Source: an uncultured Rickettsiales bacterium (lineage in GTDB: Bacteria; Pseudomonadota; Alphaproteobacteria; Rs-D84). From it: a stretch of DNA of 64,000 nt. The DNA lies in the NCBI GenBank assembly GCA_900550495.1, contig URSJ01000004.1, positions 1 to 64,000 of the forward strand. The letters run 5' to 3'. A program made the position numbers and the translations under genes. Below, piece by piece: positions 61,215 through 64,000 of this stretch; position 1 is the first letter of the stretch, and every line of letters begins with the position of its first letter. The notes under the pieces are model-generated. The model saw only the letters and a list, made by a program, of their open reading frames with translations. It made no database searches and was not told the DNA's origin.

Positions 61215-61720
61215 TGCAATGGTCACAAGATACCGCAATGCGACGCGCACGCGAACTGAATATCGACGATATTCCGTTGGTGTGTCATCGTCCTGTGTTG
61301 GTGCCGGTTGACCCCAATTGGTTTGCACGTTACAAAACATTGAAGCATAAATTTATGCAAACACTGACCGATTCGGTCGATACTTTGGCATTTATGAATT
61401 TAACCCAAGATGAATTTATGGGGCTGGTTATGGGAACACGCCTGCCCGACAATATGTCGTTTCGTTTTCGGATTCCATTGGTATGGGGGGGAAAACTGGA
61501 ACTGGAAAATTTGTTTATGTGCCAGACATTTCCGCATTCACATAATATGGACAGATTGATTATTGAGCAATCTGGCAACGATATGATTTGGTTACCAAAT
61601 CCGACAAAAAAAATATATGTCCCTGCACACACCGCTGGTGGCGGTGATGGTGGTAACGCGACCGAGGACAGATTATCACAAATGGCTGCACAAATGGCCA
61701 GTGCACGCGGTATGGAGTAA
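61214..61720 (+). CDS. Hypothetical protein of the 60-62 kb cluster
   Basis: 168 residues, not recognised. Soluble, no signal peptide. The N-terminus has VPVDPNWFARYKTLKHKFMQ, the centre FRIPLVWGGKLELENLFMCQTFPHSHNMDRL, and the tail is Gly-rich (AGGGDGGNA). The ATG overlaps the TGA of the preceding gene by one base (TGATG), so translation is coupled. Function unknown. Confidence 0.7.
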   Translation: MQWSQDTAMRRARELNIDDIPLVCHRPVLVPVDPNWFARYKTLKHKFMQTLTDSVDTLAFMNLTQDEFMGLVMGTRLPDNMSFRFRIPLVWGGKLELENLFMCQTFPHSHNMDRLIIEQSGNDMIWLPNPTKKIYVPAHTAGGGDGGNATEDRLSQMAAQMASARGME

Positions 61721-61731
61721 CGGAAAGAATT

Positions 61732-62172
61732 ATGTCATCAACACGTGATGAATTTTTATCAGCAATGAAATTACGGGGTGCAATTATTGCACCCGCCGCC
61801 CCAGTACGCGCAACCGCATTAGCAAATACTGCACTGCAAAATTTACGCGCGGCAATGCTGCCAACATTTTTACTGGACATGTATAAAACTGCCGACACAA
61901 TCAATATTGGTAACGGATATATTTTTGGCATATCTGAATTTGCACGCGGGGCAAAATTTCCTGTTCCAGACATCGTATCAATAAATCGCGAATTATCAGG
62001 AATAAAAAAACTGCGTGGGTTGACTCTGTTCGGGCGCAACGACCTGTTCTGGTTTGCATTTGATTCATTTGGAACATGTATGATGTTGGACAACCTGAAC
62101 TTGGGGGTATTGCGGAAGTATGATAACCCATATCGCGCAATGTCTGATTGTTTGCTGGGGGGAAAATTTTAA
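61732..62172 (+). CDS. SMI1/KNR4-like (YrhA-type) protein, tentative
   Basis: 146 residues. The C-terminal half, with IGNGYIFGISEF, LRGLTLFGRNDLFWFAFDSFGTCMMLDNLNLGVLRKYDNPYRAMSDCLL, resembles SMI1/KNR4-fold proteins, many of which are immunity proteins or regulators. That assignment rests on pattern only. An AGGAA-like site precedes it and it follows the previous gene by 11 bases. Confidence 0.6.
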   Translation: MSSTRDEFLSAMKLRGAIIAPAAPVRATALANTALQNLRAAMLPTFLLDMYKTADTINIGNGYIFGISEFARGAKFPVPDIVSINRELSGIKKLRGLTLFGRNDLFWFAFDSFGTCMMLDNLNLGVLRKYDNPYRAMSDCLLGGKF

Positions 62173-62175
62173 TCC

Positions 62176-62373
62176 ATGAAAAAAATATCTGTTTCTTTGT
62201 CAGGCCACCACACCAGCATATCGCTGGAATCAGAATTTATCGACGCATTACACGAAATCGCCACACGCCAATCCAAAACGGTCAGCACAATAATAAATGA
62301 AATTGATAAATCCCGCACAACCAATAATCTATCGTCTGCGATACGCGTGTGGGTTCTGAAAAACTATAAATAA
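62176..62373 (+). CDS. Ribbon-helix-helix DNA-binding protein (RHH_4-like)
   Basis: 65 residues with the full pattern of the alphaproteobacterial RHH_4 family: SISLESEFIDALHEIATRQSKTVSTIINEID followed by NLSSAIRVWVL. Likely a dimeric transcription regulator; target unknown. It starts four bases after the SMI1-like gene, ends the four-gene run, and converges with lnt. Confidence 0.88.
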   Translation: MKKISVSLSGHHTSISLESEFIDALHEIATRQSKTVSTIINEIDKSRTTNNLSSAIRVWVLKNYK

Positions 62374-62399
62374 AAGGGCCAGTATTTACCGGCCTTTTT
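62372..62399. terminator. Convergent terminator between RHH gene and lnt
   Basis: GGCC(A/G)GTA / TAC(C/T)GGCC-type stem followed by TTTTTTATT on the plus strand and flanked by AAAA on the minus side. Confidence 0.65.
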
Positions 62400-63996
62400 T
62401 ATTACCAAACAGTATTGCACCACATGCGGCAATTGCCAAGATTATAATCAGCATACCATCACGCCCAATGTATCGATACGGCGTTTTGTGTACCCCGCAC
62501 ACCACGCCATCCATCACACCAGTCGCAGCAATATCAATTTGCGAAATAATTTCACCATCAGCGGCAACAAACGCACTGATTCCAGAATAATTTGCACGAA
62601 CAATTGGCAATCCACTTTCAATCGCATAACGACGCACCATATCTAAATGCTGGTACGTGCCAGGTGTCGCGCCAAACCAATTGTCATTTGTTATATTCAC
62701 AATTGCATCAACCGTCGCACCACGCGGAACCAACGAATCGGTAAATATTATTTCATAACAAATTGCTGGAACAAAATTAAACGCTATACCGTCCAAATTC
62801 ATCGAAATAACACGTGGCCCACCACCGGCAGTCAGGTTCGCCGGCGACGGCATTATGCCAAACGGACTGTATTCGCCAAAGGGCACCAAGTGTGATTTAT
62901 GGTAAACATCGGTAACCGTGCCAGCATTATTTGCAACAATCATTGAATTGTAAATGTTACCATTTGCGATTGATGTTGCACCAATAATAATTGGCCGCCC
63001 CAACGCGTCTGACAACGGCATATCGTCATCAGTCATTGCAAACGGATATGTCGTTTCTGGGAACACAATTAAATCAGGTGTTGCATCATCACGCGACAAC
63101 GCAATCAGGTTTTGAACATTGCGTTCTGCCTGGGCAATGCGGTCGGCATGCGACGAGTATTGCATTTTTGTTGACTGTGACTGTGCTGGCTGAACAATTC
63201 TAATAACTGGATGTGCAATATTTGCGTCATTGCATTTTGACATACCAATATTATGTATGCCCCAACCCAACCCACACAGTGCAAGTATCAGGAACACAAA
63301 AAATGATGCGTATGATTTTTGTCGCAACATTTCAACCACCCCGGCGACCAATCCCAAAATAACGAACGTCAGCCCCAAAGCCCCCCACAGCGACATAGAA
63401 TTTGCAATCATTGGCATTGACAATGTGATATTCGCAATCGGATTCCATGGAAATCCAGAACAGAACCATTCGCGCAGCCATAAAACAAGTGTCCACGTGC
63501 CCGCGAATACAAATGGTCGCGCGGCGGTTGCTACGCGCGTGCGCACAGACAATATAAATGGCCACACAAATACGACCGCCCCAAACAACGCAATACCAAC
63601 CAGACTGGGGATTGTCCAAATTGCAAACTGGGCCTGTAATTCTGGGACAACGTATATAGAATGCAACGTCCACCAGAACATGACCAAACTGTATGCCGCG
63701 CCAAACGGCATTGCCCGCAACCACAATCGTGCGACGCCAACCTTGTCAACTGCGCCACGCACAATTATCCAGTATGCCATGCCAATTGCGGCAATTGTCA
63801 CAAACCATAAATTAAACGGCGCAAAACCTAACGCTGCTATAGCCCCCAGCAGCCCCATAAAAATATATTGCCCCCAACCATTCGGACGCAGACGCATGCG
63901 CCGCAAAAACGCAACAAGCCCTGCCCCCGGACAACATTTCTCGTCCGTGCATGGCCGACTTTCTTCTTCGCCTGCATATGGATTTTTATATCCCAA
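62386..63996 (-). CDS. lnt: Apolipoprotein N-acyltransferase
   Basis: Adds the third acyl chain to lipoproteins in the inner membrane. At least 536 residues: about six helices, then a nitrilase-like domain with the triad Glu (FPETTYPF), Lys (YHKSHLVPFGEY) and Cys (PAICYEIIF). An unusual hydrophilic N-terminus of about 40 residues with CTDEKCC precedes the first helix. The best start is the TTG at 63996, just behind AAGG at the window edge, but the frame is still open there and could continue outside. Serves the many lipoproteins here. Confidence 0.92.
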   Translation of the reverse strand: MGYKNPYAGEEESRPCTDEKCCPGAGLVAFLRRMRLRPNGWGQYIFMGLLGAIAALGFAPFNLWFVTIAAIGMAYWIIVRGAVDKVGVARLWLRAMPFGAAYSLVMFWWTLHSIYVVPELQAQFAIWTIPSLVGIALFGAVVFVWPFILSVRTRVATAARPFVFAGTWTLVLWLREWFCSGFPWNPIANITLSMPMIANSMSLWGALGLTFVILGLVAGVVEMLRQKSYASFFVFLILALCGLGWGIHNIGMSKCNDANIAHPVIRIVQPAQSQSTKMQYSSHADRIAQAERNVQNLIALSRDDATPDLIVFPETTYPFAMTDDDMPLSDALGRPIIIGATSIANGNIYNSMIVANNAGTVTDVYHKSHLVPFGEYSPFGIMPSPANLTAGGGPRVISMNLDGIAFNFVPAICYEIIFTDSLVPRGATVDAIVNITNDNWFGATPGTYQHLDMVRRYAIESGLPIVRANYSGISAFVAADGEIISQIDIAATGVMDGVVCGVHKTPYRYIGRDGMLIIILAIAACGAILFGNKKGR

Positions 63997-64000
63997 CCTT

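Overview
The window reads as the chromosome of a deep-branching, probably host-associated alphaproteobacterium. Reasons: an alphaproteobacterial-type ParE, GatCAB amidotransferase, a ribbon-helix-helix protein of the alphaproteobacterial RHH_4 type, dnaA lying near rpsT and away from dnaN, a full CtrA-like box (TTAA-N7-TTAA) upstream of dnaA, and Gram-negative envelope genes (LolA, Lnt, Tat, AsmA, autotransporter barrel). Genes are tightly packed and mostly house-keeping. Base composition is fairly even and slightly AT-rich. The species cannot be named from this window; the Cys-rich secreted proteins, the GRSMIEMLG-type prepilin and an oleate hydratase suggest a gut-type relative of uncultured alphaproteobacteria.

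Layout. 1-13.6 kb: M16 peptidase (cut by the window edge), efp, ppa, dnaN, then the minus-strand run prepilin-rluC-asmA-cdaA (with a c-di-AMP synthase), uvrC, pgsA, dnaJ and parE. 13.6-26.4 kb: an accessory stretch with a three-member family of secreted Cys-rich proteins (two intact, one broken) separated by REP-like repeats, interleaved with dnaA, dprA, plsY and rpsT, and ending in a type IVb-pilus secretin/TcpQ pair. 26.6-36.7 kb: sufB-sufC, membrane proteins, ruvX, gatCAB with an antisense tRNA-Phe, and miaB. 36.7-42.2 kb: a small autotransporter, a lipoprotein, a frameshifted DUF2798 remnant, oleate hydratase, an outer-membrane barrel and tRNA-Lys. 42.2-51.9 kb: a long minus-strand run sufS-sufT-sufE-ftsL-ftsI-recJ-DHH-lolA-tatB-tatC and a LysM/LytM lipoprotein. 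52-64 kb: trx-dksA, SPOR-tatA, thrS, a hemolysin III protein, gltX, trmB, a four-gene unknown cluster and lnt.

How the genes fit together. Fe-S assembly is split: SufBC at 27-29 kb, SufS/SufT/SufE at 50-52 kb, and no SufD in view. Tat is also split, with TatBC at 44 kb and TatA at 53 kb. CdaA plus a stand-alone DHH/DHHA1 phosphoesterase could make and degrade c-di-AMP. GatCAB with GltX implies transamidation of mischarged tRNA. Lnt, LolA and several lipoproteins form a lipoprotein pathway.

Most notable observation: a 20-residue leader peptide with six consecutive threonine codons (eight in total) directly upstream of thrS, with stem-loops overlapping the codon run. This looks like ribosome-stalling control of threonyl-tRNA synthetase. 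Other points are a tandem 100-bp structured repeat with paired base changes, a secreted paralogue broken by an A8 frameshift plus an amber codon, a cysteine-free DksA, a UvrC lacking its middle, a ThrRS lacking TGS, and several probable leaderless transcripts.
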